This document shows positions 8,373 through 15,554 of a stretch of DNA of 64,000 bases, one piece after another. The position numbers and the translations under genes were made by a program. The DNA comes from Labrys sp. WJW (GTDB taxonomy: Bacteria > Pseudomonadota > Alphaproteobacteria > Rhizobiales > Labraceae): contig NZ_LYXZ01000006.1 in NCBI RefSeq assembly GCF_001676615.1, positions 205,084-269,083 of the forward strand, in the 5' to 3' direction. Numbering within the stretch: the stretch's first letter is position 1; every line of letters starts with the position of its first letter. The notes under the pieces are model-generated. The model saw only the letters and a list, made by a program, of their open reading frames with translations. It was not told where the DNA came from and made no database searches.

Positions 8373-9251
8373 TCAATGCAGGGACGCCTCCCCGATATGC
8401 CTGAGCTTGTCGGGATTGCGGGTGACGTAGATGCCGACGATCTGGCCGTCGCGGATGTCGAGAGCCGTGGTCTGCAGCGTGTCGTCGCGCTCGATGGTGA
8501 TGAAGCCTGGCAGGCCGTTGATATGGGTGAAGCGCACCAGCTGCGACATCGTCTCGGCGAAGTAATGCGCCAGGCCGGCCTGCAGCTTCATCACGTCCTC
8601 GATGCCGAAGATCGGCTTCATCGCAGCCGGCTTCTTGCCGCCACCGTCGGAATGCACGGCGACATCGGCGGCCAGCAGGGCCTGCAGGGCCGTCATGTCG
8701 CCGCTGCGCGAGGCTGCAAAAAAGGCGTGGGCGATCTCCAACCCACGTTCCTTCGGCATGTCGAAACGCGGCCGGGAGGCACGCACATGGGTGCGGGCCC
8801 GGCTGGCGAGCTGGCGGCAGGCGGCGGCATCGCGCCCTATGGTCTCGGCGATCTCGTCGAAGGAGACGCCGAAGACGTCGTGCAGCAGGAAAGCGGCGCG
8901 CTCCAGCGGCGAGAGCCGCTCAAGTGCCAGCAAGAGAGGCAAGGTGACGTCCTCGACCTCGTCCTCGCCCTCCTCGATCACCGGCTCGGGCAGCCAGGGG
9001 CCGACATAGGTCTCGCGCTGGCGCCGGGCCGACTTGAGCACATCCAGGCACAGGCGCGTCACCACGCGGGTGAGGAAGGCCAAGGGCTCGCGCACCTCGG
9101 TGCGGTCGGTGTCGAGCCAGCGCAGGAAGGCATCCTGCACCGCGTCCTCGGCATCGGCGACCGATCCCAGCATGCGATAGGCTATGCGGATCAGCCGCGG
9201 CCGCAAGGGATCGAAGCTTGCGGCCGCATCGGCCTGGCTGGCGCCCGGCAT
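8373..9251 (-). CDS. ECF41-type RNA polymerase sigma factor
   Basis: This 292-residue extracytoplasmic-function sigma factor has region 2 (RIAYRMLGSVADAEDAVQDAFLR), region 4 (LSPLERAAFLLHDVFGVSF) and a long SnoaL-like C-terminal extension in place of a separate anti-sigma factor. The linker motif WLPEP (residues 86-90) and the C-terminal DGGGK motif (202-206) are the two diagnostic motifs of the ECF41 group, in which the extension controls activity from within the protein. It overlaps the upstream carboxymuconolactone-decarboxylase-like gene by one base (TGATG), so both share the promoter at 9737-9763 and are probably autoregulated. Confidence 0.93.
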   Translation of the reverse strand: MPGASQADAAASFDPLRPRLIRIAYRMLGSVADAEDAVQDAFLRWLDTDRTEVREPLAFLTRVVTRLCLDVLKSARRQRETYVGPWLPEPVIEEGEDEVEDVTLPLLLALERLSPLERAAFLLHDVFGVSFDEIAETIGRDAAACRQLASRARTHVRASRPRFDMPKERGLEIAHAFFAASRSGDMTALQALLAADVAVHSDGGGKKPAAMKPIFGIEDVMKLQAGLAHYFAETMSQLVRFTHINGLPGFITIERDDTLQTTALDIRDGQIVGIYVTRNPDKLRHIGEASLH

Positions 9252-9703
9252 CAGGCCGCCGCTTTCGCGCGCACCGGATGCACGGCGTTGAAGCCGACAT
9301 TGACCCGGTTCCAGCCATTGATGGCGACGATCAGCAGAGTGAGCTTCACCTGTTCCTCCTCGGTGAACTGCGCCTTCACCTGCTCATAGACATCGTCGGG
9401 CGCGCGCTTGTCGGCAACCAGCGTGAGGGCTTCGGTCCAGGCCAGGGCCGCGCGTTCGCGGTCGTTATAGAGCGGCGATTCGCGCCAGGCGTCGAGCAGA
9501 TAGAGCCGTTCCTCGCTCTCGCCGAGCTTGCGGGCATCGAGGGCGTGCATATGCAGGCAGAAGCCGCAGCCATTGATTTGCGAGGCGCGCATCTTGACCA
9601 GTTCCATCAGGCTGGTTTCCAGCCCGTCGATGCCGGTGGAGAAGTCGAGCCACTGCTTCATGATGGCGGGAGAGGCGGCGAAAGGGTTCAGTCTGGCTTT
9701 CAT
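9251..9703 (-). CDS. AhpD-like carboxymuconolactone decarboxylase family protein
   Basis: This 150-residue protein has the redox motif CGFC (C46, C49) followed by HMHALDAR, as in AhpD-like alkylhydroperoxidases and CMD-fold proteins. The start at 9703 is chosen because AAGAGG lies 8 bases upstream and an ECF41-type promoter ends at 9737; longer frames from 9736 would start within or before the expected transcript start. CMD-fold genes are the commonest partners and targets of ECF41 sigma factors. The physiological substrate is unknown; peroxide or disulfide chemistry is plausible from the CxxC motif. Confidence 0.9.
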   Translation of the reverse strand: MKARLNPFAASPAIMKQWLDFSTGIDGLETSLMELVKMRASQINGCGFCLHMHALDARKLGESEERLYLLDAWRESPLYNDRERAALAWTEALTLVADKRAPDDVYEQVKAQFTEEEQVKLTLLIVAINGWNRVNVGFNAVHPVRAKAAA

Positions 9704-9736
9704 GATCATGTCCTCTTGATCGGTTTGCACGGACAT

Positions 9737-9763
9737 GACGAGCCGGCCTCAGGCGCTGTGACA
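9737..9763 (-). promoter_or_regulatory. ECF41-type promoter (TGTCACA-N16-CGTC)
   Basis: Read on the minus strand, TGTCACA occupies 9763-9757 and CGTC occupies 9740-9737, separated by exactly 16 bases. This equals the reported ECF41 target consensus. It stands 33 bp before the start codon of the CMD-type gene, which is followed by the sigma factor itself, so it predicts positive autoregulation. Confidence 0.85.
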
Positions 9764-9884
9764 TGGAGGCTAAATTTTTTTCAGACGTGCAGGACGGCTC
9801 CGTGAAGCCGTTCAGGCATCGCGCACGGGATCTCGCGGATATGGTGTGCCGATCTCCAGATCGGCCCACCGTTCGTGCGCTTGG

Positions 9885-9930
9885 CTCAGCGCAGCTTGGC
9901 GGCGATGTGCCCAGCAAGCCGGCAGACCTG
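9885..9930 (-). pseudogene. Duplicated 3' remnant of pqiC
   Basis: The minus strand reads RLAGHIAAKLR followed by a stop, matching the C-terminus of the intact PqiC-like protein at 10609-11196 (QLAGHIAAKLR). The 28 bases at 9885-9912 are identical to 10608-10635. Upstream the similarity decays within about 20 bp. Together the two copies bracket the DUF417 gene as direct repeats. Confidence 0.8.
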
Positions 9931-9943
9931 CCCGGAAAATGCT

Positions 9944-10432
9944 TCAGGCGGTTGGCGAGGCTACAAGAGACCGCGGCAAGGAAGCCAGGAACAGGACCAC
10001 GCAGACACAAAGCAGGACGATGTCCTTGAATAGAAACTCACCGGTCAGATTCCAGGCCATCGGATCGGTCGACAGGCTCCATTGCACCACCCCGGGTGTG
10101 GTGAAGAAGAACGACCAGGTGATCGCGAATGTGACGATGCCCATCAGCGAACCGACAGCCGACAGGACCGGGACGAAGGCCCCTGCCGCAAGCAGCGCCG
10201 CAATGGCGAACTCGGCAACACCGAGGAAATACGCCTCACCCCGCAGGCCCAGCAGCGACAGCCATGAGATGAAGGGGCTGTTGGTAATGAATTGGGCGAT
10301 GCCCTGGGCCGACTGCAATGTGAATTTCTGCATGCCGAACGACACGAAGATTACGACCATGACCCAGCGAAGAATCGCCAGAAAACGATATGAGCCGCTT
10401 CCGTTTTCCGAGATGTGGAAGAATGTTTTCAT
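9944..10432 (-). CDS. DUF417 family membrane protein (YkgB-like)
   Basis: This is a 162-residue protein with four predicted membrane helices. It contains the DUF417 blocks RFLAILRWVMVVIFVSFGMQKF, EAYFLGVAEFAIAALLAAG and STDPMAWNLTGEFLFKDIVLL. Starts 9 and 23 codons upstream are possible but lack a ribosome-binding site; the ATG at 10432 follows a GAGGAAAG stretch. DUF417 proteins (E. coli YkgB, RclC) are inner-membrane proteins linked in some species to reactive-chlorine resistance, but the other rcl genes are not seen here. The gene lies between 28-bp direct repeats, suggesting acquisition or rearrangement. Confidence 0.85.
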   Translation of the reverse strand: MKTFFHISENGSGSYRFLAILRWVMVVIFVSFGMQKFTLQSAQGIAQFITNSPFISWLSLLGLRGEAYFLGVAEFAIAALLAAGAFVPVLSAVGSLMGIVTFAITWSFFFTTPGVVQWSLSTDPMAWNLTGEFLFKDIVLLCVCVVLFLASLPRSLVASPTA

Positions 10433-10607
10433 GCGGGTCGCTTCTTTCCTCTTTGCCATATTGATTTCGAAGGCGCGCTGATGGGCGTTCCTCGCAATCA
10501 CTACGTTTGGAAAGAACCGGCGTTACGTTGATCCGGCGTTTGGCGGCTCACAATGACGTGTATGACCAGTGCACGATTCTGGCGGGCTCGTGAAGCGGCG
10601 TGCTCTC

Positions 10608-10635
10608 CTCAGCGCAGCTTGGCGGCGATGTGCCC
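10608..10635. repeat. 28-bp direct repeat, intact copy at pqiC 3' end
   Basis: Identical to 9885-9912. This copy contains the stop codon and last codons of the intact pqiC. The two copies are 723 bp apart and enclose the DUF417 gene and its promoter region. Confidence 0.85.
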
Positions 10636-11196
10636 GGCGAGCTGGTCGAGGGCCGAGCTCATCGCCTCGACCTGGGCGGGCGCGCCCGTATCGGCCGGAG
10701 GCACGGCGATATTGGCCTGGGCCGCCGCACTGCGGCCGCCATTGCGGTAATGCAGCCGCCATTGCGCCTGCAGAAGCACCACGCCCTCGGCATTGGTGTC
10801 GAAGCGGCTCACCGAGAGTTCCAGCGTTGCCGCCTCCTTGCCCGACACGGTCTGGCTGGTGGTCACCAGCGAGCCGGCGGGCAGGCGCCGGCGCAGATCC
10901 TCGGCCAGCACGCGCTGCACCATGGAGCCTATCGGCTCGCCCCAGCGCTCGAATTCGGAGACGCCGAGCTGCACGTCGCCGGAGCGGCGCACCAGCTGCG
11001 GCCGGTCGAGATATTTGGCGACGTCGACTGTCTCGATCGACAGCGAGACCGGCCGGCCCGCTACCTTCTGCCCGCCCTGGGCAGCCAGTGTGTAGATCTT
11101 GGCCTCAGGCGAGGCGCAGGCCGCGAGCAGGCTGAGAGCCAGGCCCAGGCCCGCGAGGGCTACAACGCGTCCAGAACGGCTGGAGGAGAACGGCAT
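10609..11196 (-). CDS. pqiC: PqiC-like ABC transport auxiliary lipoprotein
   Basis: This 195-residue protein has a lipoprotein signal peptide ending in LLAAC (lipobox, Cys about residue 26) and a domain beginning KIYTLAAQGGQKVAGRPVSL, typical of the PqiC/YmbA auxiliary component. It is expected in the outer membrane facing the periplasm, where it contacts the PqiB tunnel. It overlaps the end of pqiB by one base and completes the pqiABC operon. The last codons are duplicated at 9885-9930. Confidence 0.88.
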   Translation of the reverse strand: MPFSSSRSGRVVALAGLGLALSLLAACASPEAKIYTLAAQGGQKVAGRPVSLSIETVDVAKYLDRPQLVRRSGDVQLGVSEFERWGEPIGSMVQRVLAEDLRRRLPAGSLVTTSQTVSGKEAATLELSVSRFDTNAEGVVLLQAQWRLHYRNGGRSAAAQANIAVPPADTGAPAQVEAMSSALDQLAGHIAAKLR

Positions 11197-12911
11197 CAGT
11201 TGCTTCCTCTGGTCTTGCCCCGGATCAGGGATTCGGGATGCTGCTGCATATAGTCGGTGAGCACGCGAATGGAGCGCACGGCGTCGTCGACCTGCGACAT
11301 CAGGCGCGTGAGGTCGCGCTTGAAGCTGGACGAGCCGCCATAGCCCTGGTCGAAGGAGCCCAGGGTGGAGTTGATGCGCTTCATCGATTGCTGGGCGGTG
11401 TCGAGCACCGGCTGCAGCCTCTGCATGGCCGGCGCGAGATCCGTCTTGGCCTTGTCGATCAATTCCCGGGCCGAGGTGAGGGCGCCGGCGAGCGAACGCA
11501 GCGATTCCTTGATTTCCGGTCCGGCGGCCAGGTCCTGGAATGACTTCATGGTGTCGTTGGCCTGCAGCACCAGCTTGTCCAGCGGCAGTTTCGAAATGCG
11601 GTCGAGGATGTCGTTGACCGAGCGCAGGGCCGAATCGAACTGGTTCGGATTGGTCGGGATCACCGGATAGGCGTCGCCGGTCCCCAACTGCGCCGGTGCA
11701 GCCTTGGGATCGATGTCCAGCGACACGACGCTCTGGCCGGTGAGGTAGTTGCTGGTCTTGATCTCCGCGCGCAGCCCCTTGGCGACCAGCGACTTCAGCA
11801 CGGTCTCGGGATCGATCGGGCCGGTGGCGCCAACCACCTGGACGCGCTGAGGTTCGATCTCGATCAGCACGGGCGCGCGCGGCGCATTCTTGGTGACGTC
11901 ATATTGCAGGTTGACGTCGACGACCTGGCCGATCTTGAGGCCATGCCACTCCACATTGGAGCCGGCCACGAGGCCGCCGACCGAGGAGTCGAAATAGACC
12001 AGATAGCGTAGCCGGATGGTATATTTGGCCTCGTCGGCGCTGGCCTTGTCGCTGTAGAGCGTGAAAGCCGTTTTGGATGGCGCCCGCCCGCCCGCCGGCA
12101 CGCCGGTCGGCGTATCGAAGGCGATGCCGCCCGCGAGCAGGGCCTGGAGGGAATCCAGCTGCAGCCGGAAGCCCTGCGGACCCGTGGTGAGCGAGACACC
12201 CGAGGCACTCCAGAAATGACTGGAGGTGAGCACCTCCTTGTCATAGGGGTCGCGCACGAAGGCACGGATGGTGATGCCGGCGGACGCATTGGAAGAATCG
12301 TAGCCCAGGACCTGGCCGACTTCGAGGCCGCGATAGAAGATCGGCGAGCCGACGCCGACCGAGCCGATCTGGGTGGCCCTGAGGGCGAATTCGGTGCCGG
12401 GGGCATCGGTGGGGATGACGGGCGGGACTTCCAGGCCGGTGAAGCTGTCGGTCGTCTCGCCGGACGTGGCCGGATCGAACTCGATATAGACGCCGGACAG
12501 CAGGGTCGACAGGCCTGACACGCCCGAACTCGCCGACAGGCGCGGGCGCACCACCCAGAACAGGGAGTCCCGGCGCATCAGGGGCGCTGCCTGCTTGGAC
12601 ATCTCGGCGGTGGCGATGATGTGGCTGCCGTCGGGCGCCAGCGTCACGCTCTTCACCGTGCCGAACACGATGGCCTTGTAGCGCAATTGGGTCTTGCCCG
12701 GTTCCAGCCCCTCGGCCGTGCGGAAGGAGATGGTGATCTCGGGGCCCTTCTCCGACAGCGTCACCCAGGCCAGATAGAGCCCGACCCCGATCGCGGCCAG
12801 CGGCACCAGCCAGATCAGGGGCAGGCGCCGGCGCGGCTTGCCGATCTCGGGTGTGGCCGGGCCGTCGCCATGCTCGAAAGCGCCATTCTGGGGGGCATCG
12901 GAATCGGTCAA
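11196..12911 (-). CDS. pqiB: PqiB-like MCE (MlaD) family protein
   Basis: This protein of about 571 residues has one N-terminal membrane helix (LPLIWLVPLAAIGVGLYLAW) followed by three tandem MCE/MlaD domains (starts near GPEITISFRTAEGLEPG, GSVGVGSPIFYRGLEVG and VYFDSSVGGLVAGSNVEWHG) and a helical C-terminus. PqiB forms a periplasm-spanning tube for lipid transport between membranes. No ATG is available at the right place; a TTG at 12911 overlaps the pqiA stop codon (TTGA) and follows AAGGGA, so it is the likely start. Length and domain order match the PqiB/YebT group. Confidence 0.9.
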   Translation of the reverse strand: MTDSDAPQNGAFEHGDGPATPEIGKPRRRLPLIWLVPLAAIGVGLYLAWVTLSEKGPEITISFRTAEGLEPGKTQLRYKAIVFGTVKSVTLAPDGSHIIATAEMSKQAAPLMRRDSLFWVVRPRLSASSGVSGLSTLLSGVYIEFDPATSGETTDSFTGLEVPPVIPTDAPGTEFALRATQIGSVGVGSPIFYRGLEVGQVLGYDSSNASAGITIRAFVRDPYDKEVLTSSHFWSASGVSLTTGPQGFRLQLDSLQALLAGGIAFDTPTGVPAGGRAPSKTAFTLYSDKASADEAKYTIRLRYLVYFDSSVGGLVAGSNVEWHGLKIGQVVDVNLQYDVTKNAPRAPVLIEIEPQRVQVVGATGPIDPETVLKSLVAKGLRAEIKTSNYLTGQSVVSLDIDPKAAPAQLGTGDAYPVIPTNPNQFDSALRSVNDILDRISKLPLDKLVLQANDTMKSFQDLAAGPEIKESLRSLAGALTSARELIDKAKTDLAPAMQRLQPVLDTAQQSMKRINSTLGSFDQGYGGSSSFKRDLTRLMSQVDDAVRSIRVLTDYMQQHPESLIRGKTRGSN

Positions 12912-14200
12912 TGGCTTGGCTTTCCCTTCTGGCGGTCGAGATTGTCCCACATCAGGCGGGGGTCGAAACATTCGGACGCGATCATGGTGATGATCACCAC
13001 GGCGGCGAAGGCGATGGCACCGACACCGGGCTGGATGCTGGCCACCCCACCCAATTGCACCAGCGCCACCAGGATCGAGATCATGAAGATGTCGACCATC
13101 GACCAGCGTCCGATGAATTCGATCAGGCGATAGGCGACGGTGCGGTCCCGCAGGCGCCAGGTCGAGCCGCGCTGGGTGGTGATCAGCAAGGTTGCCAAGC
13201 CCACCAGTTTGAGCGTGGGCACCAGGATCGAGGCGATGAAGACCACCGCCGCCACCGGCCACATGCCGGCATCCGCCAGCTGGATGATGCCGCCGATGAT
13301 GGTGGAGGGATCTCCGCGCCCGAGCATGTAGACCGCCATGATCGGGTAGATGTTGGCGGGAATGTAGAGGATGGCGGCGGTGATCAGCAGGGCCCAGGTG
13401 CGGTTGATGCTGTCAGGTTTGCGCAGATGCAGCGCCGCCTTGCAGCGCGGGCAGTCGCCATGGCCCGAATCGGGCAGGTTGGATGCAAGCCCGCAGGCTT
13501 CGCACAGCGCCACGGGCCGCCTCGGATTCACCACCGGCGGCGGCGGCACCAGGCCCTTGCGCTCGAAGCTGCGCCAGATGGTCTCGTCGTCGAGCAGGGC
13601 GCTGGTCGCCACCGTCACCAGCATCAGTACCGCCACCGCGAAGACGGCGGGGCCGAGTTCGATGCTGGCGAGCTCGATCAGCTTCACATAGGCGACGATC
13701 AGGCCGAATATGTAGACTTCGATCATCGCCCAGCGGCCGACGAAGCTGGAGCCGCGATGAACCAGAGGCAGCCAGCGCGGCGGGCGCCGCATCCTCAGCC
13801 CGGTCAGGACCGCGAGGCGGGCGAGAATCTGCAAGCCCGGCGCCACCAGCATGGTGATCCCGACCACGATCGCCAGTTCCCACAAGCCTTGGTCGTAGAG
13901 CGACTTGATGCCGGTGACGAGCCCGGCGACCTGTATCCGCCCTGAAATCTCCAGCTTGATGAAGGGCAGGAAATTGGCCATGGCAAAGCAGGCCGCGCCG
14001 GCCAGGCTGTAGGCATAGGCATGGCTCAGCGAGATGGCGCGGTAATGCTCCATGGTGGCGCCGCAGCGCGAGCAGCGTGCCCGCATGCCGTCCTGAAGCG
14101 GCGGCACGTCATGCAGCAGTCCGCAGTCGTGGCACTCCATGATCTGGGTGGCACTTCGCGTCGTCGGGGTGATCACCCGATCTGTCCGCCCGGTCGCCAT
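12908..14200 (-). CDS. pqiA: PqiA-like integral membrane protein
   Basis: This 430-residue protein is built of two similar halves, each with a zinc-ribbon-like Cys pair set (CHDCGLLHD with CSRCGAT; CEACGLASN with CPRCKAA) and four membrane helices. This is the PqiA family architecture. It is the inner-membrane partner of PqiB and likely feeds lipids to or from the MCE tube. The first gene of pqiABC, it starts at 14200; M21 (MECHDCGLLHDV) is an alternative start that removes a polar leader. Confidence 0.92.
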   Translation of the reverse strand: MATGRTDRVITPTTRSATQIMECHDCGLLHDVPPLQDGMRARCSRCGATMEHYRAISLSHAYAYSLAGAACFAMANFLPFIKLEISGRIQVAGLVTGIKSLYDQGLWELAIVVGITMLVAPGLQILARLAVLTGLRMRRPPRWLPLVHRGSSFVGRWAMIEVYIFGLIVAYVKLIELASIELGPAVFAVAVLMLVTVATSALLDDETIWRSFERKGLVPPPPVVNPRRPVALCEACGLASNLPDSGHGDCPRCKAALHLRKPDSINRTWALLITAAILYIPANIYPIMAVYMLGRGDPSTIIGGIIQLADAGMWPVAAVVFIASILVPTLKLVGLATLLITTQRGSTWRLRDRTVAYRLIEFIGRWSMVDIFMISILVALVQLGGVASIQPGVGAIAFAAVVIITMIASECFDPRLMWDNLDRQKGKPSH

Positions 14201-14571
14201 GTTACCGTTGCACTCGAATCACAAAAGAACTCCGGCCTTACCGTGGCGTCATTCCGCCAATGGAGACGACGAATCTTCCCTGAAGTCTCCCTTCGGGCCG
14301 ACCGTAACTCCGATGTCTTGAGCCCGAACGGCCCTTTCCAAACGTGCACGAGCAGACGACTGCATTGCTGCAATACGCCGCTTCCGATCCCCTTTTGTCG
14401 CATGCGGCACGAAAAGCCAAGGCTTAGGCGGCATTGGAATTGACGAAGCACCGGCTTCGAGGGCACCGAAGGGGCTCCGCCACCCCGACCATTGTCTGGC
14501 GTACCGTCTGGACGATTTGATACCGATCGGGTTAGGCTGCCCCAACCTTGAACAAACCATCCGGAGCCGCC
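14201..14571. other. Gene-free divergent intergenic region
   Basis: This is 371 bp between divergent pqiA and the kinase-like gene. Several short frames cross it, but none has a recognisable domain or a ribosome-binding site. It should hold promoters for both sides. No convincing repeat or riboswitch was seen. Confidence 0.5.
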
Positions 14572-15462
14572 ATGCCCAAGGTGCCGCTTCACAGCCCCCG
14601 GGAGAGGGCGGCGACCCTGGCCTGCTGGCGCGGCAGGGTCGAGCCGCAGCCGCTCGGCGGCGGTATCACCAACACCAACTTCACCGTGGTGGACGGCGAC
14701 GGCAAATATGTCGTGCGGATCGGTGACGACATTCCTCTTCATCAGATCAGCCGTGCCAACGAACTGGCCGCGAGCAAGGCCGCCTTCGCCGCCGGGATCT
14801 CGCCGGAGGTGGTGCATCACGAGCCCGGCGCGCTGGTGCTGCGCTTCATCGAGGGGCGCACCTTCTCGCCCGAGGATGTACGTGACCCACGCAACCACCA
14901 GGCCATGATCGAACTGGTCCGACGCTGCCATCGCGAGATGCCCCGCTGTTTCCGGGGCCCGGCGGCGATCTTCTGGGTGTTCCAGGTCCTGCGTGACTAT
15001 GGCCATACGCTGAGGGAAGGAGCCAGTCGGCATCTGCCGTTGCTGCCTCGCCTGTTGGCCGAGAGCGAGCGTCTGGAGGAAGGCGTCGGCCCGGTCGACA
15101 TCGTTTTCGGCCATAACGATCTGCTCGCCGCCAATTTCCTCGATGACGGCAAGCGCCTCTGGCTGGTCGACTGGGACTATGCCGGCTTCAACTCGCCTCT
15201 GTTCGATCTTGGCGGCCTTGCCTCCAATTCCGAGCTCGACGTCGCTGCGCGTGACAGTCTGACGGAGGCCTATTTCGAGCGGCCCCTCGATGATGGATTG
15301 CGTCGGCGCCTGGCCGCCATGACCGCCGCTTCGCTGCTGCGCGAGACCCTATGGAGCATGGTGTCTGAAATCCATTCCACCCTCGATTTCGACTATGCCG
15401 CCTACACCGCTGAGAATCTCAGGCGCTACGAGGCGGCGTATCAGGCGTGGCGGGACGAATAG
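14572..15462 (+). CDS. Choline/ethanolamine kinase-like phosphotransferase
   Basis: This 296-residue protein kinase-like enzyme has GGGITNTNFTVVDGDGKYVVRIG as its nucleotide loop region, a catalytic FGHNDLLAANFL (Asp and Asn) and metal-binding LWLVDWDYAGF. These match the choline/ethanolamine kinase and aminoglycoside phosphotransferase superfamily. The ATG at 14572 follows CGGAG; a TTG at 14548 is less likely. The downstream gene is a dimethylglycine/sarcosine dehydrogenase homologue, so choline, betaine or a related methylated amine is a sensible substrate class. Direct proof of choline as substrate is not available from sequence. Confidence 0.85.
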   Translation: MPKVPLHSPRERAATLACWRGRVEPQPLGGGITNTNFTVVDGDGKYVVRIGDDIPLHQISRANELAASKAAFAAGISPEVVHHEPGALVLRFIEGRTFSPEDVRDPRNHQAMIELVRRCHREMPRCFRGPAAIFWVFQVLRDYGHTLREGASRHLPLLPRLLAESERLEEGVGPVDIVFGHNDLLAANFLDDGKRLWLVDWDYAGFNSPLFDLGGLASNSELDVAARDSLTEAYFERPLDDGLRRRLAAMTAASLLRETLWSMVSEIHSTLDFDYAAYTAENLRRYEAAYQAWRDE

Positions 15463-15467
15463 TCCCC

Positions 15468-15543
15468 GGGAGCGCGGGCGTCCTCGCCCGCTCTTTCCCC
15501 ATGCGCCGTGTTTCCAAGAGCGGGCGAGGACGCCCGCGCTCCC
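15468..15543. repeat. Inverted repeat, GGGAGCGCGGGC family, copy 1
   Basis: Arm 1 (GGGAGCGCGGGC-gtcctc-GCCCGCTCTT) and arm 2 (AAGAGCGGGC-gaggac-GCCCGCGCTCCC) form nested palindromes. The element ends just before the ribosome-binding site of the dehydrogenase gene, inside a probable operon. A related element with altered stems is at 42091-42169. Confidence 0.8.
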
Positions 15544-15554
15544 AGGAGATCCCC

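Noticed and set aside
9704..9736. An upstream start for the CMD-type gene at 9736
   Set aside because: It immediately follows the -10 element of the ECF41-type promoter, so the transcript would start downstream of it.
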